A stretch of DNA of 64,000 nucleotides, from NCBI RefSeq assembly GCF_015240255.1, contig NZ_CP061205.1:124001-188000 (forward strand), in the 5' to 3' direction. Position 1 is the stretch's first letter. Each line of letters begins with the position of its first letter. The translations under genes and the position numbers were made by a program. Shown here one piece after another: positions 9,120 through 17,834 of the stretch. The notes beneath the pieces are model-generated. The model was given only the letters and a program-made list of their open reading frames with translations. It ran no database searches and had not been told where the DNA came from. The stretch is from Kordiimonas pumila (GTDB taxonomy: Bacteria; Pseudomonadota; Alphaproteobacteria; Sphingomonadales; Kordiimonadaceae).

Positions 9120-10376
9120 TTAATGAGCGATGCCTGCACCAGCAGCTTCATCAATCAAGCGGCCAGTCTCAAACCTTTTTAAGCTGAACGGGGCTACAAG
9201 CGGATGAGGCTCATCATTAGCCATAGTATGTGCAAAACAATATCCACCGCCCGGTATTGCCTTGAAGCCACCCGTACCCCAGCCACAGTTGAAATAAAGC
9301 CCTTTCACTGGGGTTTTCCCAACAACCGGCGTTGAATCGTGCATTACATCGACAATGCCAGCCCACTGGCGTAGAAACTTCACTCTGGAAAACTGTGGAA
9401 ATAATTCAACGATACCTGCGGCAGACGCTTCCATAGTAGGCAAATTACCGCGCTGCGCATATGATGGGTACAGATCAAGCGACGACCCTATAACCAAACC
9501 ACCTTTATCTGATTGGCTAACATAAACCCCAGTCGCTGGTGACAGAAGAACTGTATCAAGGCACGGCTTTAAGGGCTCAGATACATAAGCCTGTAATGCA
9601 TAGGATATTATGGGCAAATTAAACCCAGCCATTTGAGCAATCATACTTGAATGGCCAGCAACGGCCACACCAACTTTCCCTGTTTCAATGCGGCCACGAG
9701 ATGTCTCCACAGCGTTGACCTGACCATTTTCGATACCAAACCCTGTTACTTCACAACCCTGAATGATATCAACACCCAAGGCATCAGCCGCACGAGCATA
9801 TCCCCAGACAACAGCATCATGCCGAGCCGAACCACCACGGGGCTGATTAAGCCCCGCCATGATAGGGAATCTGGGGGAAGGATTAAGCCCCGGAACGCGC
9901 GCTCTCACTTCATGTGGACTTAAAAACTCGGCATCAGCACCATTTAGCAGCATGGCATTTGCTGATCGCCGGAGCATCTCCACACCATGACGATCATGCG
10001 CCAACATCATCATGCCGCGCTGAGAAAACATGACGTTATAATTGAGTTCCCTAGATAGGCCCTCATACAACTTTAAAGAAAAATCATAAAAAGCCGTACT
10101 TTCCGGAAAAAAATAATTAGAGCGTACGATCGTCGTATTTCGACCGCTATTACCACCACCAATCCAGCCCTTTTCAAGCACTGCAATATTTTTATAACCA
10201 TGGACCTTTGCAAGATAATAAGCTGTAGCAAGCCCGTGGCCACCACCGCCTATAAGGACCATATCATACTGGCGTTTAGGCTCAGCATTCCGCCAAGCAG
10301 GCTTCCAGCCAACATGCCCGCGCAGCGCTTCTACCGCGAGGGAAAGGGCAGAATATTTTTTAGAAAACTTAACCAT
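9120..10376 (-). CDS. soxB: sarcosine oxidase beta subunit
   Basis: The catalytic flavoprotein subunit oxidises sarcosine (N-methylglycine) to glycine. The 418 residues are typical. The FAD-binding VLIGGGGHGLATAYYLA lies at about 40-56, with EKGWIGGGNSGRNTT at 68-82. GGSARHDAVVWGYAR (about 181-195) carries a histidine (residue 186) in the region that holds covalent FMN in characterised SoxB proteins. The C-terminal YFNCGWGTGGFKAIPG completes the family pattern. It is the first gene of soxBDAG. No strong ribosome site is visible before the ATG. A 15-base copy of the palindromic operator lies 38-52 bases upstream, so its transcription is probably controlled separately from the symporter gene behind it. 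Confidence 0.96.
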   Translation of the reverse strand: MVKFSKKYSALSLAVEALRGHVGWKPAWRNAEPKRQYDMVLIGGGGHGLATAYYLAKVHGYKNIAVLEKGWIGGGNSGRNTTIVRSNYFFPESTAFYDFSLKLYEGLSRELNYNVMFSQRGMMMLAHDRHGVEMLRRSANAMLLNGADAEFLSPHEVRARVPGLNPSPRFPIMAGLNQPRGGSARHDAVVWGYARAADALGVDIIQGCEVTGFGIENGQVNAVETSRGRIETGKVGVAVAGHSSMIAQMAGFNLPIISYALQAYVSEPLKPCLDTVLLSPATGVYVSQSDKGGLVIGSSLDLYPSYAQRGNLPTMEASAAGIVELFPQFSRVKFLRQWAGIVDVMHDSTPVVGKTPVKGLYFNCGWGTGGFKAIPGGGYCFAHTMANDEPHPLVAPFSLKRFETGRLIDEAAGAGIAH

Positions 10377-10413
10377 ACATATACTACATTTTTTACGATT
10401 TCACATACCATAT

Positions 10414-10428
10414 TATACATATATGTAT
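10414..10428. promoter_or_regulatory. palindromic operator, copy 2 (soxB)
   Basis: TATACATATATGTAT is the same site as at 4406-4421, lacking only the last base of the 16-mer; its 14-bp core ATACATATATGTAT is a perfect palindrome. It lies in the 101-base gap between the symporter stop and the soxB start, where a promoter for soxBDAG is expected. Confidence 0.65.
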
Positions 10429-10477
10429 TTTTCAAGGTAAAAATAGCATCAACAAAGAACAGAAAGTGACTTTCCCT

Positions 10478-11836
10478 CTATTCCGATATTCCGAAAATAA
10501 TCAATAATATCAATATGATAGGTATTATAAATTTAACAAGAAATATCCAGCTCTTAAAAATCATAGAATCTGTATGTTTTCCGAGTTCCTCTGCGATATG
10601 AGCTGGCTTTACACACCAACCGGCAAACAAGGCAATCAACAATCCCCCTATAGGTAAGAATATACTGTTGGAAATATAATCAACAAATTCAAAAAAGGTC
10701 ATACCGTTTATAATGAACATCGACGAACCAGACATCGAGAAAACAACAATAACCCCTATAAGCCACAATAACCCAATAATAAGCCAAATTGCTTGTTTAC
10801 GCCTGAGATAACCATGCTCTTCAAACCACGCCACCCAAGGTTCTGTAATAGCAATACAGGAGGTAAACGCCGCGCATACAAGTGCTAGAAAAAATAAAGG
10901 CGCAAAAAACCATCCGCCTGTCATTTCTGCAAAAATTGCAGGTAAGGTCTGAAATACCAGCCCTGCCCCACCAGAAGGTTCTAAGCCAAAGGCAAAGACT
11001 AGTGGGAAAATGGCAACCCCAGCAACAAGCGCCACCCCTGTATCAACCAGACAAACCACCAAAGCCGAAGATGTTATGTCCTCGTCTTTGTCTAAATAAG
11101 CGCCATACATCATCATCGCCGCCATAGCCACGCCGACTGAGAAGAAGGCCTGACCAACAGCTGATAAAACTGTAGCAAAACTAATTTTACTGAAGTCGGG
11201 GTTAAAGAGAAACCCAAGCCCTTTTGATGCATCCCCGACCCACAATGAATAAATTGCCAAAAACAACACCAGAGAAAATAGTAATGGCATCAAAATATTC
11301 ACGGCCTTCTCAATCCCACCGGTCAAGCCTTTTGATACAACCCAACCAACTAAAATTAGGAAAAGACTATGCCCGATAAGCATTCGCCAAGAATCGGCAA
11401 GAAACCCCTCAAACAATGCGGTTGCCGCTGGTCCATCAAGCTCTAAAAATTCACCACCCAAGCCACGAAAAGTATAATCCAGTGTCCAGCCACCAATCAC
11501 GGCATAATAACTGGTAATCAGAAAAGCTGTAAACATGGTCAGGGCACCTACGAAACCCCATTTACCAGACCGTCCACTTTCTTTTGCAACACGTGCAACA
11601 CTCTCCCAAGGTGTACCCTGGCCGCGGCGCCCAATTGCCATTTCAGCCATAACCAGTGGCAAACCAATAAGAAGAACACATAGAAGGTAAACAAGAACAA
11701 AGGCACCACCGCCGCTTTCACCCGTAACATAAGGGAACCGCCATATATTTCCCAAGCCAACTGAAAACCCTATCGTGGCCAGTAAAAATGCCAGTTTACT
11801 CGACCATTTTTGTCCGCCCGATTTTGCTATAGCCAC
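10478..11836 (-). CDS. neurotransmitter:sodium symporter (NSS) family transporter
   Basis: An inner-membrane sodium-coupled amino-acid carrier of the LeuT type with 452 residues and 11-12 predicted hydrophobic segments. The diagnostic first helix is present (WSSKLAFLLATIGFSVGLGN then IWRFPYVTGESGGGAF, about 12-47), followed by LPLVMAEMAIGRRG. The unwound helix 1 that holds substrate and sodium is therefore intact. Its stop lies 101 bases before soxB on the same strand, which suggests it imports sarcosine, another N-methyl amino acid or glycine. That substrate is inferred from context. A degenerate version of the palindromic operator is found about 86-101 bases upstream. Confidence 0.95.
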   Translation of the reverse strand: MAIAKSGGQKWSSKLAFLLATIGFSVGLGNIWRFPYVTGESGGGAFVLVYLLCVLLIGLPLVMAEMAIGRRGQGTPWESVARVAKESGRSGKWGFVGALTMFTAFLITSYYAVIGGWTLDYTFRGLGGEFLELDGPAATALFEGFLADSWRMLIGHSLFLILVGWVVSKGLTGGIEKAVNILMPLLFSLVLFLAIYSLWVGDASKGLGFLFNPDFSKISFATVLSAVGQAFFSVGVAMAAMMMYGAYLDKDEDITSSALVVCLVDTGVALVAGVAIFPLVFAFGLEPSGGAGLVFQTLPAIFAEMTGGWFFAPLFFLALVCAAFTSCIAITEPWVAWFEEHGYLRRKQAIWLIIGLLWLIGVIVVFSMSGSSMFIINGMTFFEFVDYISNSIFLPIGGLLIALFAGWCVKPAHIAEELGKHTDSMIFKSWIFLVKFIIPIILILLIIFGISE

Positions 11837-11921
11837 AACTCAATCCCCTTACACAAGCCTTTACAAGCCAAATCAGGCTGCTTGCACTTTACATCATCAC
11901 ATAGGGCGAGATTTTCTATAT

Positions 11922-11937
11922 TATACAATACTGTACT
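11922..11937. promoter_or_regulatory. degenerate palindromic operator (symporter)
   Basis: TATACAATACTGTACT keeps the left half-site TATACA and the TGTA of the right half-site at the same spacing as TATACATATATGTATA (10 of 16 identical). It lies upstream of the symporter next to sox. It also falls inside a wider imperfect inverted repeat (GAGATTTTCTATA near 11908 and TATAGAATCTC near 11939). This is a weaker site and could be chance. Confidence 0.35.
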
Positions 11938-11987
11938 TTATAGAATCTCTAGCCTTGCGTGATATTCATTCCACTATTTGCAGACCC

Positions 11988-13817
11988 TTATCGAGACTGA
12001 TTTAAGTACCAGCTTACATGCTCGGCAAGTATTGGTAATGGCATAGCACCACTACCAATTACGGCAGCGTGGAAATCTTTAATATTGAAGGCATCACCCA
12101 TGTGCTTTTCTGCATCATGTCTGATTTCCCAGAACTTATTATACCCCAGTTTGTATGCCAATGCCTGCGCAGGTAAATCTGTTGAATACCGCAGTGTTTC
12201 AAGCTCGGCTTCCTGTTCACTTGAAAAGGTGTTATCGCGCATATATGCCTGTGCCTTTTCAAGAGACCAGCCATAATAATTCATGCCCGTATCAACAACC
12301 AATCGGTTCGTTATGAAGCTGTCAAAAAGTAGCCACCCATACTGATCATATAGATCGTCCATCAGCCCCATCTCAAAAGAAAGGCTTGCTGCATAGTTTG
12401 CCCAACCTTCATTGAAAGCCGTATAAAAAGCGCCCTTTTGTCGATACTCAGATAGCTTTTCGTTTTCCCTCTGAAGGGCAATATGAAAGTGATGGCCTGG
12501 CACAAGCTCATGGTAGGTCAGCGCTGCAATCCACACCAACGGCCGGTTATCAAGATTAGAACCATTGTACCTATAATAACCATACTCTTTTTTAGCATTT
12601 GGGGCTTCATAATAGCCATATGTCATACCGGCCTCTGCAGCGAGATCGAGACGCTTCACGCCGTAAGGTGCCTTAGGAGTAAGGGAAAAATACTCAGCAA
12701 CCTTGGGGCGGAGGCGCTCTATATATTCCTTAAAACGAACTTCAAGAGCCTCAGGTGTTTTAGACAGAAATCTAGGGTCGTGCCGTAATTTTTCATGAAA
12801 TTCTGCTTGCGTACCTTTAAAGCCAAGCTGCTCGCGAATTTTCGCCATCTTGCCTTGTATTTCCTGCATATAATCCAGGCCAAGCTGGTGTATTTTTTCT
12901 GGGCTAAGCTTCTGCGTCGTCTCTTTTTCAATCAAATACTGATAGTATTCCTTACCACCTTTATACTGTGCCAAACCCACAGCTTCAGGGGCCTTTGCCA
13001 CATAATCATCATCCAGATATGCTAGCATCGCATCAATTGCCGAATATACTTGCTGCTCAACAGCATCTGTAACCTGCGCTTTAAAAGCCGCCTTTTCTTC
13101 AGCAGACAAGCCCTCAAGTTTTGCATCAGCAACATGAACAATCGCCGCCATGTTACCGCGCAGGCTTTCATACACGGCCCGTACACCCGGCACCGCAGCC
13201 TTTGGCAAAAGAATATCGCGCTTTTCCTGCCCAGCAAGCTTTTCATGCTGCTCTTTTATAACCCTGCCCGCATCCGCAATCAACGACACATAAAGAGCGC
13301 GCTCTTCAGCATTCTTTAAAGGGTTATTCTGAAATGCTGGTGGAAATATTGAACTGAAAAGCATGCCAGACTGGTACGGGGTCACCACAAAACCAAGCCA
13401 GTAATAATCAGCCTCTTTCACCTCATTCTTCATTTGCCATTCAAACATTTTGGCGGTGATCTGCCCTTCATGGGTCAGAGCAGAGCGATCAATTTCGTTA
13501 AGTTTTTCAAGGTTTTCTTGTGCAGTTTGGCTTCGCTCTAGGGCTGCGGCATATGTAAGGGTCGGAAATTTTGTAACAGGTTTGCCAGACATTAGCATCA
13601 GGAAAGGTTCCTGTGATGCAGCAATCTCAATATAGGAGTTTGTTAAAGTCGCCAGCTTTTGTTCTGCTTCAGCCTGCGCTGTTTCAGGGCTTGTGGCGCC
13701 GCTGGCAAAGACTATACCAGAGGCCGCGAGCGGATGCACATCTGCCCCGTAAGAATAGTTTGTGATACACACTGTCGTTAATGCTGCCAGTACAGCTAAG
13801 TTCTTGTTGATTTTCAT
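11988..13817 (-). CDS. DUF885 family exported protein (metallopeptidase-like)
   Basis: A secreted 609-residue protein of the DUF885 family, whose members carry a zinc-peptidase-like HExxPGHH motif. Here it reads TYHELVPGHHFHIALQ, about two thirds along. The start at 13817 gives MKINKNLAVLAALTTVCITNYSYGA, a clear Sec signal peptide, and has GGAG about 7 bases upstream. The longer reading from 13853 would hide that signal. FNEGWANYAASLSFEMGL is also typical of the family. It follows the periplasmic amidohydrolase but is separated from it by a strong terminator, so it probably has its own promoter. A role in trimming peptides taken up by the neighbouring receptors is an inference. Confidence 0.88.
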   Translation of the reverse strand: MKINKNLAVLAALTTVCITNYSYGADVHPLAASGIVFASGATSPETAQAEAEQKLATLTNSYIEIAASQEPFLMLMSGKPVTKFPTLTYAAALERSQTAQENLEKLNEIDRSALTHEGQITAKMFEWQMKNEVKEADYYWLGFVVTPYQSGMLFSSIFPPAFQNNPLKNAEERALYVSLIADAGRVIKEQHEKLAGQEKRDILLPKAAVPGVRAVYESLRGNMAAIVHVADAKLEGLSAEEKAAFKAQVTDAVEQQVYSAIDAMLAYLDDDYVAKAPEAVGLAQYKGGKEYYQYLIEKETTQKLSPEKIHQLGLDYMQEIQGKMAKIREQLGFKGTQAEFHEKLRHDPRFLSKTPEALEVRFKEYIERLRPKVAEYFSLTPKAPYGVKRLDLAAEAGMTYGYYEAPNAKKEYGYYRYNGSNLDNRPLVWIAALTYHELVPGHHFHIALQRENEKLSEYRQKGAFYTAFNEGWANYAASLSFEMGLMDDLYDQYGWLLFDSFITNRLVVDTGMNYYGWSLEKAQAYMRDNTFSSEQEAELETLRYSTDLPAQALAYKLGYNKFWEIRHDAEKHMGDAFNIKDFHAAVIGSGAMPLPILAEHVSWYLNQSR

Positions 13818-13833
13818 TTTCGGCTCCAGATTT

Positions 13834-13876
13834 AAAAAAGCGAGGCCCGCCACTGGGGAATAAAGCGGCAGGCCTC
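13834..13876 (-). terminator. Rho-independent terminator after amidohydrolase
   Basis: Reading leftward, GAGGCCTGCC (13876-13867) pairs with GGCGGGCCTC (13851-13842) with one wobble, and is followed at once by a run of six T. It ends the amidohydrolase transcript just 17 bases before the DUF885 start codon. Confidence 0.8.
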
Positions 13877-13886
13877 TGGCCTTTGG

Positions 13887-15182
13887 CTAACTATCGTTGC
13901 GCACCACATCACCAGACTTCATAACGAAGCTAACTTTTTCAATATTGCTAATATCATCAATAGGGCTAGCAGGCGTTGCTACAATATCAGCTTTTTTGCC
14001 CACAACGATGCTACCAATTTTATCCTTGAGGCCAAGCATTTCTGCACTATTGATGGTCCCCGCCTGCAAAACATACCAATTGTCAGGAATACGCTTTGCC
14101 AGTGCCTGAAATTCCTTGATTGCTTCTTTCATCGGGAAAATAGGATCTGAACCAATGAGGATCTTGATATTATGCTTGTATGCCATCTTCACGGAATCAC
14201 TATGCATAGTGCCAACAAGTTGGGCTTTTTCATAATTATTAGCGGAAATACCACCCGTGGCGCCTCTATCCAAAATCCAGTCCAGCACATACAGTGTAGG
14301 GATATAATAGGTGCCTTGCTTGGCCATAAGCTTGGCTGTTGCCTCTTCCATCATGGTGGCATGTTCGATTGAGTCGAAACCGGCCTCAACAGCCGCCCTG
14401 ATAGCTGCATCTCCGTGCGCGTGAGCAGTGATTTTCTTTTTGTACCGGTGTGCTTCATCAGCAAACGCCTTGAATTCTTCAGGGCTATATGCTGCAACCT
14501 CAGGGTCGTCATGCTGTGACATAACCCCGCCACTTGCCATTACTTTAATCCAGTCAGCGCCGTATTTGATCTCTTCGCGTACCGCCTTGCGAATTTCCTC
14601 CGGGCCATCAGCAATAAGCGGCCCTAACACTTTATGGGGCAGATCAGGTGCATAAGAATTGTAATCACCGTGCCCACCAAGCGCTGAAATTGCGTGTGGC
14701 GCAACCAGCATGCGTGGTCCTTGATATTCACCGCGGTTAATTGCGTTTCTTACTTCAATATCAGGGTAGTAATACCCCATATCACCCGGCACACGAATTG
14801 TGGTAAAACCAACGCTCAGAAGAGTCTGTGCATTGCGCATTGCCATCAACGCATTATAACCATACGACTGTGTAGGCGATGCCTGATCAAGTGTTGCCGA
14901 CGTTAGATCAGTCACCAAGTGCGCGTGCATATCCATCAAACCCGGCAAGCAAACACTCTTTGACAGGTCAACAACCTTTGCACCACCCGGCGCTTGCACA
15001 TCTGTGCCTATTTTTGTGATCGTATCATTTTTGATCAAGACCTGTTGGTTTTGAAGAGTTTTTTTATTTTCAACATCAAGAACACTGCCACATTTCAGCA
15101 CTGTCCACTGATCCTCTGCCTGTGCGCATGTACCCATGACAGCAAGCACGAGGCCTACCCCTATAAATCCACTTTTTATCAT
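13887..15182 (-). CDS. periplasmic metal-dependent amidohydrolase
   Basis: A 431-residue enzyme of the amidohydrolase superfamily, in the imidazolonepropionase/prolidase-like branch that cleaves amide bonds of N-acyl amino acids or dipeptides. The Sec signal MIKSGFIGVGLVLAVMGTCAQA puts it in the periplasm. All binuclear-site ligands are visible: MDMHAHLV, the lysine in DWIKVMASGG that would be carboxylated, TAHAHGD, SIEHATMM and the aspartate in ILIGSDPIF. The start has GGGAG 7 bases upstream. It lies downstream of two receptor genes on the same strand, suggesting it acts on what those receptors bring in. Exact substrate unknown. Confidence 0.93.
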   Translation of the reverse strand: MIKSGFIGVGLVLAVMGTCAQAEDQWTVLKCGSVLDVENKKTLQNQQVLIKNDTITKIGTDVQAPGGAKVVDLSKSVCLPGLMDMHAHLVTDLTSATLDQASPTQSYGYNALMAMRNAQTLLSVGFTTIRVPGDMGYYYPDIEVRNAINRGEYQGPRMLVAPHAISALGGHGDYNSYAPDLPHKVLGPLIADGPEEIRKAVREEIKYGADWIKVMASGGVMSQHDDPEVAAYSPEEFKAFADEAHRYKKKITAHAHGDAAIRAAVEAGFDSIEHATMMEEATAKLMAKQGTYYIPTLYVLDWILDRGATGGISANNYEKAQLVGTMHSDSVKMAYKHNIKILIGSDPIFPMKEAIKEFQALAKRIPDNWYVLQAGTINSAEMLGLKDKIGSIVVGKKADIVATPASPIDDISNIEKVSFVMKSGDVVRNDS

Positions 15183-15242
15183 TCCTGAACTCCCTCTTAT
15201 TTACCCCACAGCCCCGTTTTCATGGGCCTTCTCCATGTCTAT

Positions 15243-15271
15243 GTCAGCCCTTCCCTTAGGGAAAGGCTGAC
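15243..15271 (-). terminator. hairpin after receptor gene
   Basis: GTCAGCCCTTCCC (15243-15255) and GGGAAAGGCTGAC (15259-15271) pair over 13 bases with one mismatch and a 3-base loop, beginning 14 bases past the receptor stop. There is no following T-run, so it may act as an mRNA 3' stabiliser or weak terminator. Confidence 0.5.
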
Positions 15272-15284
15272 AGGTATCAACGAA

Positions 15285-17504
15285 TTAAAACTCTTTACTA
15301 ACCACAAGGCCAAACTGGCGTGGTTCAAGCGGTTTGATAAAATAGGATTCACCGCCCGCAACAAGGTCTCTCGAAATCGACGTATAATCATAACTGTCGA
15401 ACAGGTTATCAACATATGCTGATAGCCTCCAGCCAGTATCATTCACGTAGCTCACCCTCATATCAAGGCGGTCATAGCTTGGCACTTCAAGCTGGGCACC
15501 AAGCGCCGCCACCAAAGAACCATCAGCCACCGTTGTGCCGTCCACATACCGGTATGATGCGAACAGTTCAATATCGGCCTCGGCTGAAATAGGCAGCGTA
15601 TATGTAACATTAGCTGCTGCTGTCAGTTTTGGTGTGTTTTCAAAATGTTTACCAGAGAAATCAACCGCATTTCCAGAACCATCAACCTTGAGGAAATCTT
15701 TAAATTCGGTATCTGCATATGCCACATTTCCACTAAACTGTAATTGGTCAGAAGGATAAGCAAACAGTTCCAACTCAAAGCCTCGACTGCTACTATCTGC
15801 GGCATTATCGATAACAGTAACCGGTGTAAGGCCGTTCGGATCTGGTACTGTATTTAAGAGCTGCTGCCCGGTGATCTCAATCCAGAAAGCGGAAAGGTTC
15901 ATAACAACAGCATTATCAAAGAAGGTCGATTTAACGCCGATTTCCCAGTTTTCAGATTTTTCATCCTCATAGGAAAGTACCGCATTTTCGCGAGACGGGA
16001 ACCTGTTCAAGCCACCTGCTTTCCAACCTTGGGCAAATGTCGCATACATATTCACAGTATCAGTAAGGTCATACCCGGCCGAGAACATGAAGGACACATT
16101 GTCATAATCTGCGTCACCCGTTTTATCGAGCGGAATGAAAGTGGTACCATAAAGTGCCAGAACACGGTCACCGCCAACATTTACAGATTCTTCAGAGTAG
16201 CGCACACCTGCCGTTAATTCAAAACGATCGGTCAGACTATAACTACCTTGAGCAAAAGCCGCCCAGCCATCCCTGTTTTCAAAAAAACGCTCACGGATAT
16301 AAAGTGGTACATAACGGGCACCCGGTCCAAAATCAAACTCCCGTCCCTGGTCCATTTTCTGTTCAAAATAATAAAGGCCAACAAGCCAATCCAACTTGTC
16401 AGTTGCGCCCGAAAGCCGAAGCTCTTCACTCATGAACTCCTGATCAAGCATAACCTGATGCCGAAGCCCCTGAGCCGCAACAGGGTCTGCTGAAAGCGGG
16501 CTTGATGGGTCTGACGGAAACACAAGAATACTCTGGTCTGTTGGTATCCCATCATAATCAAGTGTGATATCTGAACTAGCCTTACGGTACCCCGTAATGG
16601 ACGTAAGCGTAATATCTGGGGTTAAGTTGTAATCGATATTCAATTGAAGACCCACATTATCCTTATGGTCTTCATCGTGTTCATCAGCCAACGCTTCATA
16701 TTTTACGCCCCCCAAAGGTACACCCACTGCCATATCATTGAAATCTTTTTTCAAAGCATCAGCCGTAAATACAATTTCCAAATCTTCATTTGGAACCCAG
16801 CGAAGCGAACCACGGGCAGTTATTTGCTCTGACGGGTCCTCATCAATATCTAGGGTACGATTATAAATATAACCATCCGTACGACTGTATTCAGCGCTAA
16901 CACCCGCATATAGGTTTTCACCTATTGCGCCGCTCATGCTGGCTGAAACCCGGTATGTGCCAAACTCTGCAATCTCGGCAGAAACACGTCCCCGCATCTC
17001 TTCATCAGGCTTGCGGGTTACCATATTGATAGCTCCTGCCTGAGTGTTTCGCCCAAAGAGGGTACCTTGTGGGCCCCGCAGTACCTCAATCCGCTCTAGA
17101 TCAAGAAACGCTGTATCAAAGCCAACCTGAGGCTGATACATGCCATCAATAAAAACACCCACGGCAGGCTCTAAGCCGCCATTAAAGCCTACACCGCGCA
17201 TGGAAATATAATTAAAGTCACTTGTTGGTGCTGCACCACCTCCATACGAAAAATATACCCCCGGAACTCTGCCGTACAGGTCCGTGATATCTTCAAGGCC
17301 CTGCTTTTCTATATCTGCTCCCATCACTGCCGTGACAGCCAGAGGCACATCTTGCAAACTTTCTTCCCGCTTCCGAGCTGAAATAACAATTTCTTCTATT
17401 TGTGTTGTTTCCGCAGCAAGCACTGTGCCCGGCACAAGTGCCGCTGTGCCAACCGATGAAAGCAATGCACACAAAACCGCTGGTGATACTATTATTTTTC
17501 TCAA
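15285..17504 (-). CDS. TonB-dependent receptor
   Basis: An outer-membrane receptor of 739 residues. It has a signal peptide (ending VLAAETTQ), a TonB-box-like EEIVISARKRE (about 37-47), a plug domain with VEVLRGPQGTLFGRNTQAG (conserved RGPQG at about 148), and a 22-strand barrel ending in the aromatic FGLVVSKEF. The start codon is TTG at 17504, supported by GGGAGG only 5 bases upstream; no better ATG is near. It is transcribed ahead of the periplasmic amidohydrolase (103 bases apart) and looks like the uptake partner of that enzyme. The many GRNTQAGA-type plug features are of the siderophore/vitamin class in sequence, but the ligand here is more likely an organic amide or peptide given its neighbours. 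Confidence 0.93.
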   Translation of the reverse strand: MRKIIVSPAVLCALLSSVGTAALVPGTVLAAETTQIEEIVISARKREESLQDVPLAVTAVMGADIEKQGLEDITDLYGRVPGVYFSYGGGAAPTSDFNYISMRGVGFNGGLEPAVGVFIDGMYQPQVGFDTAFLDLERIEVLRGPQGTLFGRNTQAGAINMVTRKPDEEMRGRVSAEIAEFGTYRVSASMSGAIGENLYAGVSAEYSRTDGYIYNRTLDIDEDPSEQITARGSLRWVPNEDLEIVFTADALKKDFNDMAVGVPLGGVKYEALADEHDEDHKDNVGLQLNIDYNLTPDITLTSITGYRKASSDITLDYDGIPTDQSILVFPSDPSSPLSADPVAAQGLRHQVMLDQEFMSEELRLSGATDKLDWLVGLYYFEQKMDQGREFDFGPGARYVPLYIRERFFENRDGWAAFAQGSYSLTDRFELTAGVRYSEESVNVGGDRVLALYGTTFIPLDKTGDADYDNVSFMFSAGYDLTDTVNMYATFAQGWKAGGLNRFPSRENAVLSYEDEKSENWEIGVKSTFFDNAVVMNLSAFWIEITGQQLLNTVPDPNGLTPVTVIDNAADSSSRGFELELFAYPSDQLQFSGNVAYADTEFKDFLKVDGSGNAVDFSGKHFENTPKLTAAANVTYTLPISAEADIELFASYRYVDGTTVADGSLVAALGAQLEVPSYDRLDMRVSYVNDTGWRLSAYVDNLFDSYDYTSISRDLVAGGESYFIKPLEPRQFGLVVSKEF

Positions 17505-17834
17505 CTTAACCTCCCGTTACATCTTTTAATACTCAGATAAGTGGCCTTGACTGTTGTTTGACAGTTTAGGATGCATCACATTACCGGCTTATTTCTATAT
17601 CATCTCGTGCCAACGTTACTTTTAATTGCCATGTAACTTAGAAGGTAATAATTCAGAATTATTTCTTACAAATCCATACTTAATACATTGATTTATATAT
17701 ATATTTTTTATAAAAAATCGTAAAATATAAAAAGCTATAAGCGACTAAATTTCTATATCGCCTGTCTACATGCAGTCTATTCGGGCAATCTGCACCTACC
17801 CTAAACAAGGAGGTAGGTGCAGATATCACCCTGT
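17505..17834. other. intergenic region between two receptor genes
   Basis: The 330 bases are AT-rich and hold no credible gene. They contain a perfect 17-base palindrome, AATAATTCAGAATTATT (17647-17663), upstream of the second receptor's start, and the 13-bp hairpin that ends the first receptor's transcript (17788-17824). The palindrome is a candidate operator. Confidence 0.5.
17788..17824 (-). terminator. 13-bp perfect hairpin after receptor gene
   Basis: ATCTGCACCTACC (17788-17800) and GGTAGGTGCAGAT (17812-17824) form a perfect 13-bp stem with an 11-base loop, starting 10 bases past the receptor stop. It is not followed by T residues, so termination may need Rho. Confidence 0.55.
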
